Shown piece after piece: positions 51,742 to 60,609 of a stretch of 64,000 nt of DNA. The notes under the pieces were generated by a model. The model saw only the letters and a program-made list of their open reading frames with translations. It was not told the origin of the DNA and ran no database searches. The translations under genes were made by a program, and so were the position numbers. Positions within the stretch are counted from its first letter, which is position 1. The number at the start of each line of letters is the position of its first letter. Origin of the DNA: Pacificibacter marinus. GTDB taxonomy: Bacteria; Pseudomonadota; Alphaproteobacteria; Rhodobacterales; Rhodobacteraceae. The stretch lies in NCBI RefSeq assembly GCF_018860665.1, contig NZ_JAHKPK010000028.1, forward strand, positions 62,001 to 126,000, in the 5' to 3' direction.

Positions 51742-51801
51742 TATCGCTATCCTTGCAAATATTTACGTGAACGATCACGCATACACCCATAAAAGTGTTG
51801 T

Positions 51802-51827
51802 GCATAGGCGAAGACCCCCGCCTATGC
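51802..51827 (-). other. Intercistronic hairpin after the first imelysin gene
   Basis: GCATAGGCG (51802-51810) and CGCCTATGC (51819-51827) form a perfect 9-bp stem. On the minus strand only ACAACACTTTTA follows, so it probably limits but does not stop transcription into the di-haem gene. Confidence 0.6.
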
Positions 51828-51845
51828 CGTTTTTGTCAGCCGCGT

Positions 51846-53102
51846 TTATTCGAAAACCGCATCAGGATCGTCAAGGCTGTCAGAGCCTTCGATCCCCACA
51901 CCGTCCACGTCAAGAACCGCAACCGCGCGTTCGATTGAGCGTGTTTGAGCGACAAGCGCATCAACAGCTGACAAGATCAATTCTTCACCCGCAGCATTGC
52001 CGCGCTCAAGCATTTGATCGTATGAAAAACCAGCTTCAGCCGCCGATTTGATCTGACCAAGTTCGGACATTGTTGCATCAATCGCAGAGGTCAATTCTGC
52101 TGCTACGGCAGGGTCAGTTGCGGCCAACAAATCTTGCAAACTTTCGCCGCTGACTGTGTTGCCAGATCCAGACACATATTCACCAACAAAGACGTTGCGG
52201 ATGCCAAGGCCATCGTAGAAATGCGAATTATGTGTGTTGTCTGAGAAACAATCATGCTCTTCTTCTGGGTCGTTCAACATCACGCCCAATTTCATGCGCT
52301 CGCCCGCTTGCTCGCCGTAGGACAATGATCCCATTCCGGTCAGGATCGCTGTGATACCCGCTTTAGGATCAGCAGTCACAGCTGCACGTGCTTCGCCCTC
52401 TGCGCCCCATTGCGCCGCCATGTATTCAAGATCGGACACAAGCAAATCAGCGGCAGCCGACAAATACGCGCCGCGACGATCACAATTGCCATTGGTGCAG
52501 TCATCGCCAGTTGCGTAATCTGTAAACGGACGATTGCCCGCACCGTGGTTTGTGCCGTTCAGGTCTTGGCCCCAAAGCAAAAACTCAATCGCGTGATAGC
52601 CAGACGCCACGTTGGATTCGACTTCATCCGCTTCGTGCAGTGTTTCGCCAATCAACTCAGGCGTAATATCAGTCGCATCGATATCAACACCAGACAGTGT
52701 GAACATTGGGTTTGCAATCACGTTGAGTGCTGCAAATTCGTTTTCATCTGTCGCGCCGCCGTAAGCTGCATCAACGTAATCGATCAAGCCCTCGTCCAAA
52801 GGCCAAGCGTTCACTTTGCCTTCCCAATCATCCACAATCGGATTGCCGAACCGGAAGACTTCGGTTTGTTGATAGGGCACGCGGGCTTCGATCCAAGCAG
52901 CTTTTGCAGCGGCCAGAGTAACGTCGGACGGATCAGAAATCAGCGTATCGATGGCAGCGCGTAAAGCTTGGGCTGAGGTCAGGCTGTCACTGTAAGAGGC
53001 TTCGGCGATATTGGCGTAGGTGGTCAAAACCTCTGCTGGGCCAGCAAGGGCGGGAGCGACAGGCAAAGCTGCCACGGCGAAAGCGGTCATCATGCGTTTC
53101 AT
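51846..53102 (-). CDS. irpA: Imelysin-family iron-regulated protein (IrpA type)
   Basis: The 418-residue periplasmic protein has a signal peptide ending ALA at residue 20 and the imelysin domain with the GxHxxE-type motif GYHAIEFLLWGQD. It also has TDYATGDDCTNGNC and VGEYVSGSGN, typical of IrpA. Imelysins are thought to bind iron or haem in the periplasm. It leads a five-gene operon with a di-haem protein, a second imelysin, DUF1513 and a small membrane protein. An iron-box promoter lies upstream, so expression should rise under iron limitation. Confidence 0.92.
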   Translation of the reverse strand: MKRMMTAFAVAALPVAPALAGPAEVLTTYANIAEASYSDSLTSAQALRAAIDTLISDPSDVTLAAAKAAWIEARVPYQQTEVFRFGNPIVDDWEGKVNAWPLDEGLIDYVDAAYGGATDENEFAALNVIANPMFTLSGVDIDATDITPELIGETLHEADEVESNVASGYHAIEFLLWGQDLNGTNHGAGNRPFTDYATGDDCTNGNCDRRGAYLSAAADLLVSDLEYMAAQWGAEGEARAAVTADPKAGITAILTGMGSLSYGEQAGERMKLGVMLNDPEEEHDCFSDNTHNSHFYDGLGIRNVFVGEYVSGSGNTVSGESLQDLLAATDPAVAAELTSAIDATMSELGQIKSAAEAGFSYDQMLERGNAAGEELILSAVDALVAQTRSIERAVAVLDVDGVGIEGSDSLDDPDAVFE

Positions 53103-53212
53103 GTTTGGTCCTCGGTCTCGGCGTTAGATTTTGGCGCGCGAGTTTTGAAGGTTTACAGCCCATAGGCTTTCAAACATTCACCACCAGCATCGCCACTATA
53201 TGCGTGATGCTG

Positions 53213-53261
53213 TATCTGACTTTTTCCATAAGGCATGTCAATCCTGATTTTTTATATCAGG
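53213..53261 (-). promoter_or_regulatory. irpA promoter with RirA-type iron box (TGA-N9-TCA)
   Basis: CCTGATATAAAAAATCAGG (53261-53243, minus strand) contains TGA-N9-TCA, the alphaproteobacterial iron-Rhodo box core bound by RirA. A perfect -35 TTGACA (53241-53236) follows directly, and 17 bases later CAGATA (53218-53213) is a weak -10. A repressor here would block polymerase when iron is plentiful. The leader would be about 100 bases. Confidence 0.65.
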
Positions 53262-53357
53262 TATATAGACGCCCGGTCCCAAGCATAAAAGTTAAAACAA
53301 TAGTCTTTAAAATAAGCATATTATCAAGAATTTGAATGACACCTGACATTCAGGACA

Positions 53358-53462
53358 TCATACAGCGCGTCTAAATGCGCGTCGCAAAAATGACCGTATA
53401 CCTGATTTAGATGGCTCCAACAGACAGCCCAAAACAAATGCAACCGGATTAATTTCTACCAT
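53358..53462 (-). CDS. Candidate 34-residue peptide between sitD and irpA
   Basis: GAAGG lies seven bases before ATG 53462, and the frame encodes MVEINPVAFVLGCLLEPSKS followed by a basic amphipathic stretch (RSFLRRAFRRAV). It lies in the 493-base gap between the sit operon and irpA, the rest of which holds the irpA promoter. The peptide could be membrane-active, but there is no homology evidence; the frame is short enough to be chance. Confidence 0.3.
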   Translation of the reverse strand: MVEINPVAFVLGCLLEPSKSGIRSFLRRAFRRAV

Positions 53463-53518
53463 GATGACACCTTCAAAAAGAGTATTCTCAATCGAATACA
53501 GGTGCCCTTTTAGAAATT
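53451..53518. repeat. Three-tier nested inverted repeat downstream of sitD
   Basis: AATTTCTA/TAGAAATT (53451-53458 with 53511-53518) encloses CACCT/AGGTG (53468-53472 with 53500-53504). That encloses GTATTC/GAATAC (53482-53487 with 53494-53499). On the minus strand the inner hairpin is followed by TCTTTTT, so it may end the sit transcript. Confidence 0.5.
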
Positions 53519-53595
53519 GACTTTAAACCTCGCGTGACAGCGTTATGGCGTTTTTTTAACAATAAACTAAGACTATTCGCACTCACACTGCATGA

Positions 53596-54438
53596 TCAGC
53601 CTAATGCCGCACGCCGCGACATCCGCCGCGTGATCCGCATCCGGCGCACAAAGGCGATAATGAACAGCAGCGTCAAGATTAACACAATCGTCGGCGCGGG
53701 CGAGCTGTCCAGATAAAAACTGGCATAGGTGCCAGCGAACATCGCAAAGGTGCAAGCGGCCATAGACACGAACATCATTGGCGCGAAACTGCGGGCGACC
53801 AAAAAGGCAATCGCCCCCGGCGTGACCAGCAAGGCCACCGCCAAAATCAGCCCAACGGCGCTGAGCGTGGCGACGATGGTCAACGATAAAGCCGCCAACA
53901 GGCCGTAGTGCAAAAAATTGGTGTTCAGCCCCGAGGCCTGCGCTTGCGCCGGATCAAAAGCGTGCAACAACAGATCGCGCCATTTCAGCCCCAAAAGCAG
54001 GGTCACAAAAACGCCGATGATCCCCGCCGTCCACAGGTCTTGTGACCCCACGCCCAGCATATTGCCAAACAACACGTGATCCAGATGCTCGTTGGTGGTG
54101 ATCGCGGTGTACATAATGATGCCAAGCCCGAACATGCCTGAAAACACGACCCCCATCACGGTGTCTTTTTTCACGCGGCTATGATCAGAGAGATACCCCG
54201 TGGCAACAGCGCAGGCCATGCCCGCGACAAAAGCCCCGACAATCAGCGGCAATCCCAATATCCACGCCAAAACGATCCCCGGCAGGGTCGCGTGACTGAC
54301 GGCATCCCCCATCAAGGCCCAGCCTTTGAGCACAAGAAAACACGACAACAAAGCTGTCGGCGGAGCGATCAAAATAATGATCCAAAAGGCGTTTTGCATG
54401 AAGGCGAATTGAAACGGTTGTAACAGGATGTCGATCAT
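53596..54438 (-). CDS. sitD: Manganese/iron ABC importer permease SitD
   Basis: The 280-residue membrane protein has about eight helices and the ABC-3 family motifs VLKGWALMGDAVSHATLPGI and LLVTPGAIAFLV. It overlaps sitC by four bases and is its close relative; the two make the channel heterodimer. It ends with a basic tail (RRMRITRRMSRRA). Confidence 0.92.
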   Translation of the reverse strand: MIDILLQPFQFAFMQNAFWIIILIAPPTALLSCFLVLKGWALMGDAVSHATLPGIVLAWILGLPLIVGAFVAGMACAVATGYLSDHSRVKKDTVMGVVFSGMFGLGIIMYTAITTNEHLDHVLFGNMLGVGSQDLWTAGIIGVFVTLLLGLKWRDLLLHAFDPAQAQASGLNTNFLHYGLLAALSLTIVATLSAVGLILAVALLVTPGAIAFLVARSFAPMMFVSMAACTFAMFAGTYASFYLDSSPAPTIVLILTLLFIIAFVRRMRITRRMSRRAALG

Positions 54439-55319
54439 TTCACATCCCCCTTCATCACTGCCGATTTAGACGCGATAGCCTCGCGTGCGATGCGTTTGCT
54501 GGCCAATATGCCATGCTTGGGCGCGAAGACAAAAGCGATCAAAAACACTGCTGTTTGCAACACGACGATGATCCCGCCCGTGGCACCGTCCAAAAAATAA
54601 CTCATATAAGCCCCGATAAAACAGGTCGCGGCCCCAATGAACACCGACAACGCAATCAAGCGCGGAAACCGGTCGCACAGCAAATAAGCCGTGGCCCCTG
54701 GTGTGACCACCAAGGCGATCACCAAAAACGCGCCCACGGTCATCATCGCGGCCACAATTGCTGCCGATAGCAACATGAAAAACACAACCTTCAACAGCTC
54801 AGGCTTTAACCCGATGGACCGCGCATGGGTTTCGTCGAAAAATGTCACCATCAGGTCTTTCCACTTGGCCAAAAGCACCACCAAACAAACCACGCCGATG
54901 ATCGCCAATTGCAGCGTGTCCTCAGGCGTGATGGCCAAAATATTGCCCATAATGATAGTCTGAATGCTCACCGACATGGGCGACATCGACACCATAAACA
55001 GGCCAAGCCCAAAGAAAGAGGTGAAAATAATCCCGATGATCACATCAATTTTCAAACCGGAACGTTCAGACAAAAACAACATCGCGGCGGCGGCCAATCC
55101 CCCCGCCACAAAAGCACCCAAAGCAAAGGGCAAGCCAAGCATATAAGCGCCGGCCACGCCAGGAACAACAGAGTGACTGAGCGCATCACCGATCAAAGAC
55201 CAACCTTTAAGCATCAGATATGACGACAAAAAAGCGCAAACGCCCCCTACAAGGGCAGAAACCCACATCGCGTTGAACATGTAACTATAGCTGAAAGGTT
55301 CCAACAATAGGTCAATCAT
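54435..55319 (-). CDS. sitC: Manganese/iron ABC importer permease SitC
   Basis: The 294-residue ABC-3 permease contains [20 protein letters not shown] and [18 protein letters not shown]. It overlaps sitB and sitD by four bases each. It ends with a hydrophilic tail of about 30 residues. Confidence 0.92.
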   Translation of the reverse strand: MIDLLLEPFSYSYMFNAMWVSALVGGVCAFLSSYLMLKGWSLIGDALSHSVVPGVAGAYMLGLPFALGAFVAGGLAAAAMLFLSERSGLKIDVIIGIIFTSFFGLGLFMVSMSPMSVSIQTIIMGNILAITPEDTLQLAIIGVVCLVVLLAKWKDLMVTFFDETHARSIGLKPELLKVVFFMLLSAAIVAAMMTVGAFLVIALVVTPGATAYLLCDRFPRLIALSVFIGAATCFIGAYMSYFLDGATGGIIVVLQTAVFLIAFVFAPKHGILASKRIAREAIASKSAVMKGDVK

Positions 55320-56203
55320 AGCGCGTCTTCTTTGGCTGCGTCTGATTTATCGCCATACATCACGAATGGCCGCTCGTCGTCGGTGATGATACGCACCTCG
55401 CGGGTGTCGTCATCGTCATGCAGTTCTGTTCCCCCCAAGGTAAAGTGCCGCAAAACACCGCCAAAAGCGCGCTCAAGATTGTCATGGGTAAAGACCTCTT
55501 CGGTGGTGCCGTAAGCCAGCACAGTGCCTTTAACCAAAACAGTGCGATCACAAAACTCAGGGACGGACCCAAGATTATGCGTCGAGACCAACATCACCCG
55601 CCCCTCGTCGCGCAATTCGCGCAAGAGCGTAATGATTTGCTCTTCGGTTTTCACATCGACGCCCGTAAAAGGCTCGTCCAGCAAAATCACCTGACCGTCT
55701 TGGGCCAAAGCGCGGGCCAAGAACACCCGCTTGCGTTGTCCGCCTGACAGTTCGCCAATCTGGCGTTTGCGAAAGTCGAGCATATTCACACGGCGCAACG
55801 CCTCATCGACGGCGGCATGATCGGCTTTGCGCGCATGGCGCAAGAACCCCATGTGGCCATAGCGGCCCATCATCACCACATCCTCGACAAGCACAGGAAA
55901 AGCCCAATCGACCTCTTCGGCTTGCGGCACATAGGCCACAAGGTTTTCGCGCAAAGCGTCTTTCACCGTTTTGCCGAGCAACCGAATTTCACCATTTGCA
56001 GCAGGAACGAACCCCATGATCGCCTTGAACAAGGTCGATTTCCCCGCGCCGTTCACGCCAACAAGTGCCGTAATCGTCCCGCGCGGGATTTCGAAACTTG
56101 CATCATGCAGCGCCATATGGCCGTTACGATACGTAACCGTCACATCGCGCGCCATAATACCGCCGCTTGTAGACGAGTTCAGGAGAGACTGGGGCTGTGT
56201 CAC
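55316..56203 (-). CDS. sitB: Manganese/iron ABC importer ATPase SitB
   Basis: The 295-residue ATPase has Walker [10 protein letters not shown], signature [15 protein letters not shown], Walker [13 protein letters not shown] and switch His in [13 protein letters not shown] start at 56203 is preceded by AAGGA; ATG 56155 is an alternative that would remove 16 residues. It lies 57 bases after sitA. A Glu/Asp-rich tail follows the ATPase core. Confidence 0.93.
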   Translation of the reverse strand: MTQPQSLLNSSTSGGIMARDVTVTYRNGHMALHDASFEIPRGTITALVGVNGAGKSTLFKAIMGFVPAANGEIRLLGKTVKDALRENLVAYVPQAEEVDWAFPVLVEDVVMMGRYGHMGFLRHARKADHAAVDEALRRVNMLDFRKRQIGELSGGQRKRVFLARALAQDGQVILLDEPFTGVDVKTEEQIITLLRELRDEGRVMLVSTHNLGSVPEFCDRTVLVKGTVLAYGTTEEVFTHDNLERAFGGVLRHFTLGGTELHDDDDTREVRIITDDERPFVMYGDKSDAAKEDAL

Positions 56204-56260
56204 GGGGGGCGTCCTTTTGAAAATATCTGTTTTTTTATCAGGCTTTAAATTCAGTGCGTT

Positions 56261-57178
56261 TTATTGGCTTTGCTCTGTCAGACCATTCACCACAGTTTGC
56301 GCGGTAACACGTAGCAGATCAAGATAGGTCGGCACCGGTCCATCTGCGGCACTTAAGCTGTCAACGTAAAGCTCACCACCGTAACGCGCACCGGTTTCGC
56401 GGGCGACTTGTTTGGCGGGCGACGTGTTGACCGTGCTTTCACAAAACACCACGGGAATATCATTGTCACGCACACCATCAATCACGCTGCGCACCTGTTG
56501 CGGTGTGCCTGTTTGGTCTGCATTCATTGGCCAAAGGTAGAGTTCTTTCAAGCCAAAATCACGCGCCAAATAACTGAACGCGCCTTCGCAGGTGACAAGC
56601 CAACGTTTGTCGTCTGGCAGTGTCTCGAGCAGGGCTTTGAGCGGTGCAATCGTGGCACGAATTTCATCTTTGTACTCAGCAGCATTGTTCAAATAGGTCA
56701 ATACATTGTCTGGATCATTTAATGACAAAGCTGCAGCGATATTGTCAACATAGATCAACGCATTGTCCAATCCCATCCATGCATGAGGATTGGCTTTGCC
56801 TTCGTAAGCGCCCGCGGCGATTGAGATGGGTTCGATCCCGTCGGTCAATGTGGCTGATGGAATATCGCCAAGGTTGCTCAAAAACTGTTCGAACCATAGC
56901 TCCAAGTTCATACCGTTCCACAAGATCAGATCGGCATCTGAGGCCCGTACGATATCGCGGGGCGTGGGTTGATAGCCGTGGATTTCCGCCCCCGGCTTGG
57001 TGATCGACACAATATCTGCCGCATCCCCCGCCACGTTTTGTGCCATCTCGGCCAATACCGTAAATGTGGTCACGACTTTCAGGCGTTCTTGAGCAGCAGC
57101 GCCATGCGACGTTAGCGCGAAACCTGCACTTAGCGCGATTGCGGATGTCAGAGTTCGGAAAACAGATGGGGTGTTCAT
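56261..57178 (-). CDS. sitA: Manganese/iron ABC importer substrate-binding protein SitA
   Basis: The 305-residue periplasmic protein has a signal peptide (cleaved near AAA-QE, residue 30). The cluster A-I metal-binding fold shows TKPGAEIHGYQPTPRD, ANPHAWMGLDNALIY, EGAFSYLARDFGL and VFCESTVNTSPAKQ, giving the His, His, Glu and Asp-type ligands. This set fits Mn/Fe binding; the His-rich loop of zinc-specific ZnuA is missing. I chose ATG 57178, preceded by AGGAGCC. It heads sitABCD. Confidence 0.93.
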   Translation of the reverse strand: MNTPSVFRTLTSAIALSAGFALTSHGAAAQERLKVVTTFTVLAEMAQNVAGDAADIVSITKPGAEIHGYQPTPRDIVRASDADLILWNGMNLELWFEQFLSNLGDIPSATLTDGIEPISIAAGAYEGKANPHAWMGLDNALIYVDNIAAALSLNDPDNVLTYLNNAAEYKDEIRATIAPLKALLETLPDDKRWLVTCEGAFSYLARDFGLKELYLWPMNADQTGTPQQVRSVIDGVRDNDIPVVFCESTVNTSPAKQVARETGARYGGELYVDSLSAADGPVPTYLDLLRVTAQTVVNGLTEQSQ

Positions 57179-57207
57179 GATGGCTCCTACAGATGAAATT
57201 CCACATC

Positions 57208-57259
57208 TGTAAAAGCCAGGCACTGAAACTTGTCAAGTAGTTGCGAACGATTCGCAACT
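57208..57259 (-). promoter_or_regulatory. sitA promoter with Mur/Fur box 1
   Basis: AGTTGCGAA-CGA-TTCGCAACT (57239-57259) is a perfect dyad of the alphaproteobacterial Mur-box type. Two bases later comes a perfect -35 TTGACA (57236-57231), 17 bases, then TTTACA (57213-57208). A bound Mn-Mur complex would block polymerase. An extra half site TTCGCAACT lies at 57272-57280. Confidence 0.8.
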
Positions 57260-57343
57260 AAAGGCCTAATATTCGCAACTGGCGGCGAAAATTGACCTCT
57301 CCAAGAGCCAATTCCCCCGTTTCAAGTCAACGAAATCGCCAAC

Positions 57344-57360
57344 TTGCGAATCATTCGCAA
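57344..57360. promoter_or_regulatory. Mur/Fur box 2 upstream of sitABCD
   Basis: TTGCGAA-TCA-TTCGCAA is a second perfect dyad with the same arms as box 1, about 100 bases further upstream and 50 bases beyond the end of the MYG1-family gene. It may strengthen repression by looping. Confidence 0.7.
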
Positions 57361-57409
57361 AGCGCGGCATCTCTAAAAACAGACACGCCACGCCCCGCTT
57401 TGATGTAAA

Positions 57410-58384
57410 TTAGCTGTCTTGCTGAGACGGGTTTTGCGCATCGTCAGTACCGCGTGACAGCTCTGCAATCGCCAAATCAGCCATCTGCATGATCGCCTCA
57501 CGCGAGTTTGCTACAGCGATGAAACGTGCGTTGTGGCAAAACTTAGCGCCTTTGACACCGCAAACCTCTTCCAGTTTCGCATCTGTCAGACCCGCCCAAG
57601 CGGCAGGCAGATCGGCGCGTTGCTCGAAGGTTTCATTGGACAGCTTGATCCCACCCAACATCCAGTCTTCGCCACGAGGATTGACCACAAACATGATGTG
57701 ATCCGCTTCGGCCTTATCCAAAGCAGACCGGTAAGGCATGCCCATAGGCAGCTCAAGAATGGGGGATGTTCCAGCCTTTTCAATCGCGGCCACAACAATG
57801 CTTTGCGCGCGCGCTTTGGCGGCCAGATTGCGGATTTGCGCCTCAACAAAGCTGCGCGCAATCGGCAAGGCCATCATGAACGCGTCATCATCTGCGGTGG
57901 GCGACGTGTCATCGAACACAGGTTTTAAGCTGCCCAAAAGCGATGGTAAGGTCATGATCGACAAAGGCCCCGCCACGGACGGCTCCATCGCGCCATTGTC
58001 CAGCAGATCGATGGGTAAGACGAACTTGGTGTCAAACTTGGCGTGGATCGCCTCAACGTCACCTTCAGGCACGCCCAGCGCGGCTAAATAATCGCGGCCA
58101 TACTGCGCCCAGATCAATCCGAAAGAGCTATAGGGCTGTTCATCATCGCGCAGCGGACCGGGGCGCTGGTGATGGTCAAAGATTTGCGCCGCCACATCAT
58201 AGGCACCGCCCACGTCATAGATGATCTTATCCGCACCCGGCGTGATCCATTGACGATCGCGGGTGCGCAAAAGCTTTGCTTCTGGAAACAGCCGCGTCAA
58301 CACAACAGAGGACAAAAGCTCATCCGCATGAAAGCCGCCGGAATGGGTGACAAGGTGCGTGATGGTCGTGGGGGTCATGGTCAT
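57410..58384 (-). CDS. MYG1-family DHH-like phosphohydrolase (UPF0160)
   Basis: The 324-residue protein has HSGGFHADELLSSVVL near the N-terminus, YDVGGAYDVAAQIFDHHQRP and PYSSFGLIWAQYG. These are the metal-binding DHH-like motifs of the MYG1 family, which includes a eukaryotic 3'-5' RNA exonuclease. The bacterial substrate is unknown. I chose ATG 58384, preceded by GAGGAG, rather than an in-frame TTG at 58399. It stands alone between the sit promoter and the MATE gene. Confidence 0.88.
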   Translation of the reverse strand: MTMTPTTITHLVTHSGGFHADELLSSVVLTRLFPEAKLLRTRDRQWITPGADKIIYDVGGAYDVAAQIFDHHQRPGPLRDDEQPYSSFGLIWAQYGRDYLAALGVPEGDVEAIHAKFDTKFVLPIDLLDNGAMEPSVAGPLSIMTLPSLLGSLKPVFDDTSPTADDDAFMMALPIARSFVEAQIRNLAAKARAQSIVVAAIEKAGTSPILELPMGMPYRSALDKAEADHIMFVVNPRGEDWMLGGIKLSNETFEQRADLPAAWAGLTDAKLEEVCGVKGAKFCHNARFIAVANSREAIMQMADLAIAELSRGTDDAQNPSQQDS

Positions 58385-58730
58385 ATGGGGGCTCCTCAAG
58401 AGGCGTCAAATCAGGATCGCGCCGAAACAGACGCCTTTGACTTGCCCTACCCGATGGCTTTGCAAATGAAAACAGCAAGATCACGACTAGAACAGTGTTT
58501 TGCCCAGCGCGCGGCAGATCACGTGACGCAAGAGACATCCCTGCCCTTGACGCAAATCTAAACCTCAGATATTTCACCAATCGGCCGCCGACGCCTGCCA
58601 CCCGCTGACATATCGTCTTGGTGAAGTTCTGGCGTTGACAAACGATGTGATCCTCTCCGCATATCGCGCGGATGGTAACGCGGGTGCCCGTCCTGAAATT
58701 GCGCGATCTTTGCACGAGGGCCACTTGGCT
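58385..58730. other. 346-base divergent gap between the MYG1-family and MATE genes
   Basis: The gap contains the promoters of both flanking genes. In-frame codons upstream of the MATE start overlap the MATE promoter and are not translated. I see no RNA gene or repeat beyond a short CCGC/GCGG hairpin near 58657-58671. Confidence 0.5.
58635..58663 (+). promoter_or_regulatory. Candidate promoter of the MATE gene
   Basis: A perfect TTGACA (58635-58640) is followed 17 bases later by CGCATA (58658-58663), about 70 bases before the MATE start. The -10 is weak. Confidence 0.45.
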
Positions 58731-60119
58731 ATGTCTCAGACCTCTAACGCGTATCTAACCGCTCCTATAGGCGTAACTTACGCGAAAACCGCAGTTCCTA
58801 TTATCTTTATCATGTCGATGAACGGGCTTTTGTCTGTCATGGACGCGATGTTCCTTAGTCATTACGTCGGGCCAAACGCGCTGGCTGCTGTCACATTGAT
58901 GTTTCCTATCTTTATGCTGATCGTTGCCTGTTCGACTTTGGTATCCAGTGGCATGTCCAGCCTTATGGCGCGCCATATTGGCGGCAATGAGATGGTTAAG
59001 GCCCGTGCCGTCTTTACAGGCGCGCATGGCTTGGCGCTTTTGACCAGTGCCTGCCTTATCGTGCTATTCGTTCTGGTTGGCGCGCCCCTGTCGCGTTTGG
59101 CCTCTGGCGGCAATGAAACGCTTGCGCGCATGGGCCTTACTTATATCGGCATCACAGTCTTTCTTTCTCCCCTATTGTTTGTCCTCTCCGTACAGTCTGA
59201 CACGCTACGCAATGAGGGGCGTGTGGGTTTTATGGCTGCTATGAGCCTGCTTGTGTCTTTGGCCAATATTGCTTTCAACTATGTCTTGATCGCTGTGCTG
59301 AACATGGGGGTCGCTGGCTCGGCTTATGGTACAGCCTTGGCGCAAGCTCTAGCCTTAGGGATCATCATCCTATTCCGTTTGCGCGGCACAACGGATTTGC
59401 GGCTTAATGCGTTACTGCAACACCGCCTGACCTCTGCTTGGTCTGACATTTTAGCCTTGGGCGCACCTCAAAGCCTTGGCTTTATCGGCTTTGCATTGGG
59501 CTCTGCCTCGATTATGGCCGCCCTGCAATGGGTCGACGCCCCGCAATATGAAAGCACTGTCTCGGCTTACGGTATTATCACCCGTGTGATGACCTTTGCC
59601 TATCTGATCATGCTGGGCCTGTCTTTGGCGATGCAGACGATCACGGGCAACAACTATGGCGCGCGTCTATGGCAGCGGACGAACGCCAGTCTGATGTTTG
59701 CTATGGTGGTGGCTTTCCTGTTTTGTGCCACGCTACAGGTCGTCTTGCATGCCTACGCGGTGCAAATCGGCCAAGCCTTTGTGTCTGATCCGGCGGTTGT
59801 GGCCGAAGTTGCGCGTCTTTTGCCGGTGATGACCAGTGCCTTTGTGCTCTCAGGGCCATTGATGATGATTTCAGCCCATTTCCAAGCCATAGGCGATGCA
59901 AAACGGGCCGCGCTGCTGAGCCTGTCCAAACCCTATCTCTTTGCCATCCCTTTAACGTTTATCCTGTCTGCGGGCTTGGGCGAAATTGGCATCTGGATCG
60001 CAAGCCCCGTGACCGAAGTCTTGGTGCTTGTCCTCACCCTATCCGTCTTGGCCAGCACAGCACGGCGCAACGGCCAGCGCTGGGGCTTGTTTTACACTGT
60101 ATCGGAGGATCTCAAATGA
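58731..60119 (+). CDS. MATE-family multidrug/cation antiporter
   Basis: The 462-residue protein has twelve predicted helices in two MatE halves (AVPIIFIMSMNGLLSVMDAM near the start of the first; LALGAPQSLGFIGFALGSAS in the second). It would export cationic drugs or metabolites using sodium or proton gradients. I chose ATG 58731, preceded by GAGGG, since the longer frame starts in the promoter. Its stop overlaps the next start as ATGA. Confidence 0.92.
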   Translation: MSQTSNAYLTAPIGVTYAKTAVPIIFIMSMNGLLSVMDAMFLSHYVGPNALAAVTLMFPIFMLIVACSTLVSSGMSSLMARHIGGNEMVKARAVFTGAHGLALLTSACLIVLFVLVGAPLSRLASGGNETLARMGLTYIGITVFLSPLLFVLSVQSDTLRNEGRVGFMAAMSLLVSLANIAFNYVLIAVLNMGVAGSAYGTALAQALALGIIILFRLRGTTDLRLNALLQHRLTSAWSDILALGAPQSLGFIGFALGSASIMAALQWVDAPQYESTVSAYGIITRVMTFAYLIMLGLSLAMQTITGNNYGARLWQRTNASLMFAMVVAFLFCATLQVVLHAYAVQIGQAFVSDPAVVAEVARLLPVMTSAFVLSGPLMMISAHFQAIGDAKRAALLSLSKPYLFAIPLTFILSAGLGEIGIWIASPVTEVLVLVLTLSVLASTARRNGQRWGLFYTVSEDLK

Positions 60120-60544
60120 CCACGACTTTACCAACACTGACTGAGGCCAAAACCCAAGCCAAACAATTGCGAAATGATTTGGCCGATCAGGGCCGCACGA
60201 TCAGCCATGCAAGCGCGCTTGAGCAGATCGCGCATACATACGGTTATCGTGATTGGAACAGCCTTTTTGCCGCCATTTCAAACCGTCCACCACAGGGGTG
60301 GGCCATTGGCGAACGCGTCTCTGGCCAGTATCTTTCGCAGCCCTTTACGGCAACGATCATCGCAGTTGAAATGACCCGCCCTGGTTGGTTTCGCTTGTCC
60401 TTAGACTTGGATCACCCCGTGGATGTCGTCACCTTTGACAGTTTTTCAAACCTGCGCAAACGTGTGCGCGGCACTGTCGGCCCTTTGGGCATTTCGCTTG
60501 AGAAAACATCAACCGGCACGCCGCATTTGCAAATTGATCTTTAA
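60116..60544 (+). CDS. Small glyoxalase-related (Glyoxalase_8-like) protein coupled to the MATE gene
   Basis: The 142-residue soluble protein begins LPTLTEAKTQAKQLRNDLAD and contains SHASALEQIAHTYGYRDWNS, the helical glyoxalase-related N-terminal domain (PF20066-like). A small beta region follows with WAIGERVSGQYLSQPFTATI. The domain is usually fused to, or encoded near, glyoxalase/bleomycin-resistance proteins; no glyoxalase fold is visible here. Its ATGA overlap with the MATE gene suggests a joint role, perhaps in resistance. Function unknown. Confidence 0.75.
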   Translation: MTTTLPTLTEAKTQAKQLRNDLADQGRTISHASALEQIAHTYGYRDWNSLFAAISNRPPQGWAIGERVSGQYLSQPFTATIIAVEMTRPGWFRLSLDLDHPVDVVTFDSFSNLRKRVRGTVGPLGISLEKTSTGTPHLQIDL

Positions 60545-60552
60545 AACGCACT

Positions 60553-60590
60553 TGGGGGCATTGAGCACAGTCTGATGTTCTATGCCCCCA
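60553..60590. terminator. Bidirectional hairpin between convergent genes
   Basis: TGGGGGCAT (60553-60561) pairs perfectly with ATGCCCCCA (60582-60590) and an inner GAGCA/TGTTC stem extends it. T runs on both sides are weak (TGCGTTTT on the minus strand). It probably ends both transcripts. Confidence 0.65.
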
Positions 60591-60609
60591 ACATGAGACC
60601 CTAAGCCCC

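Noticed and set aside
53105-53335. Plus-strand frame of 76 codons in the irpA promoter region
   Set aside because: It spans the irpA iron box and promoter, has no ribosome site, and shows no protein-like pattern.
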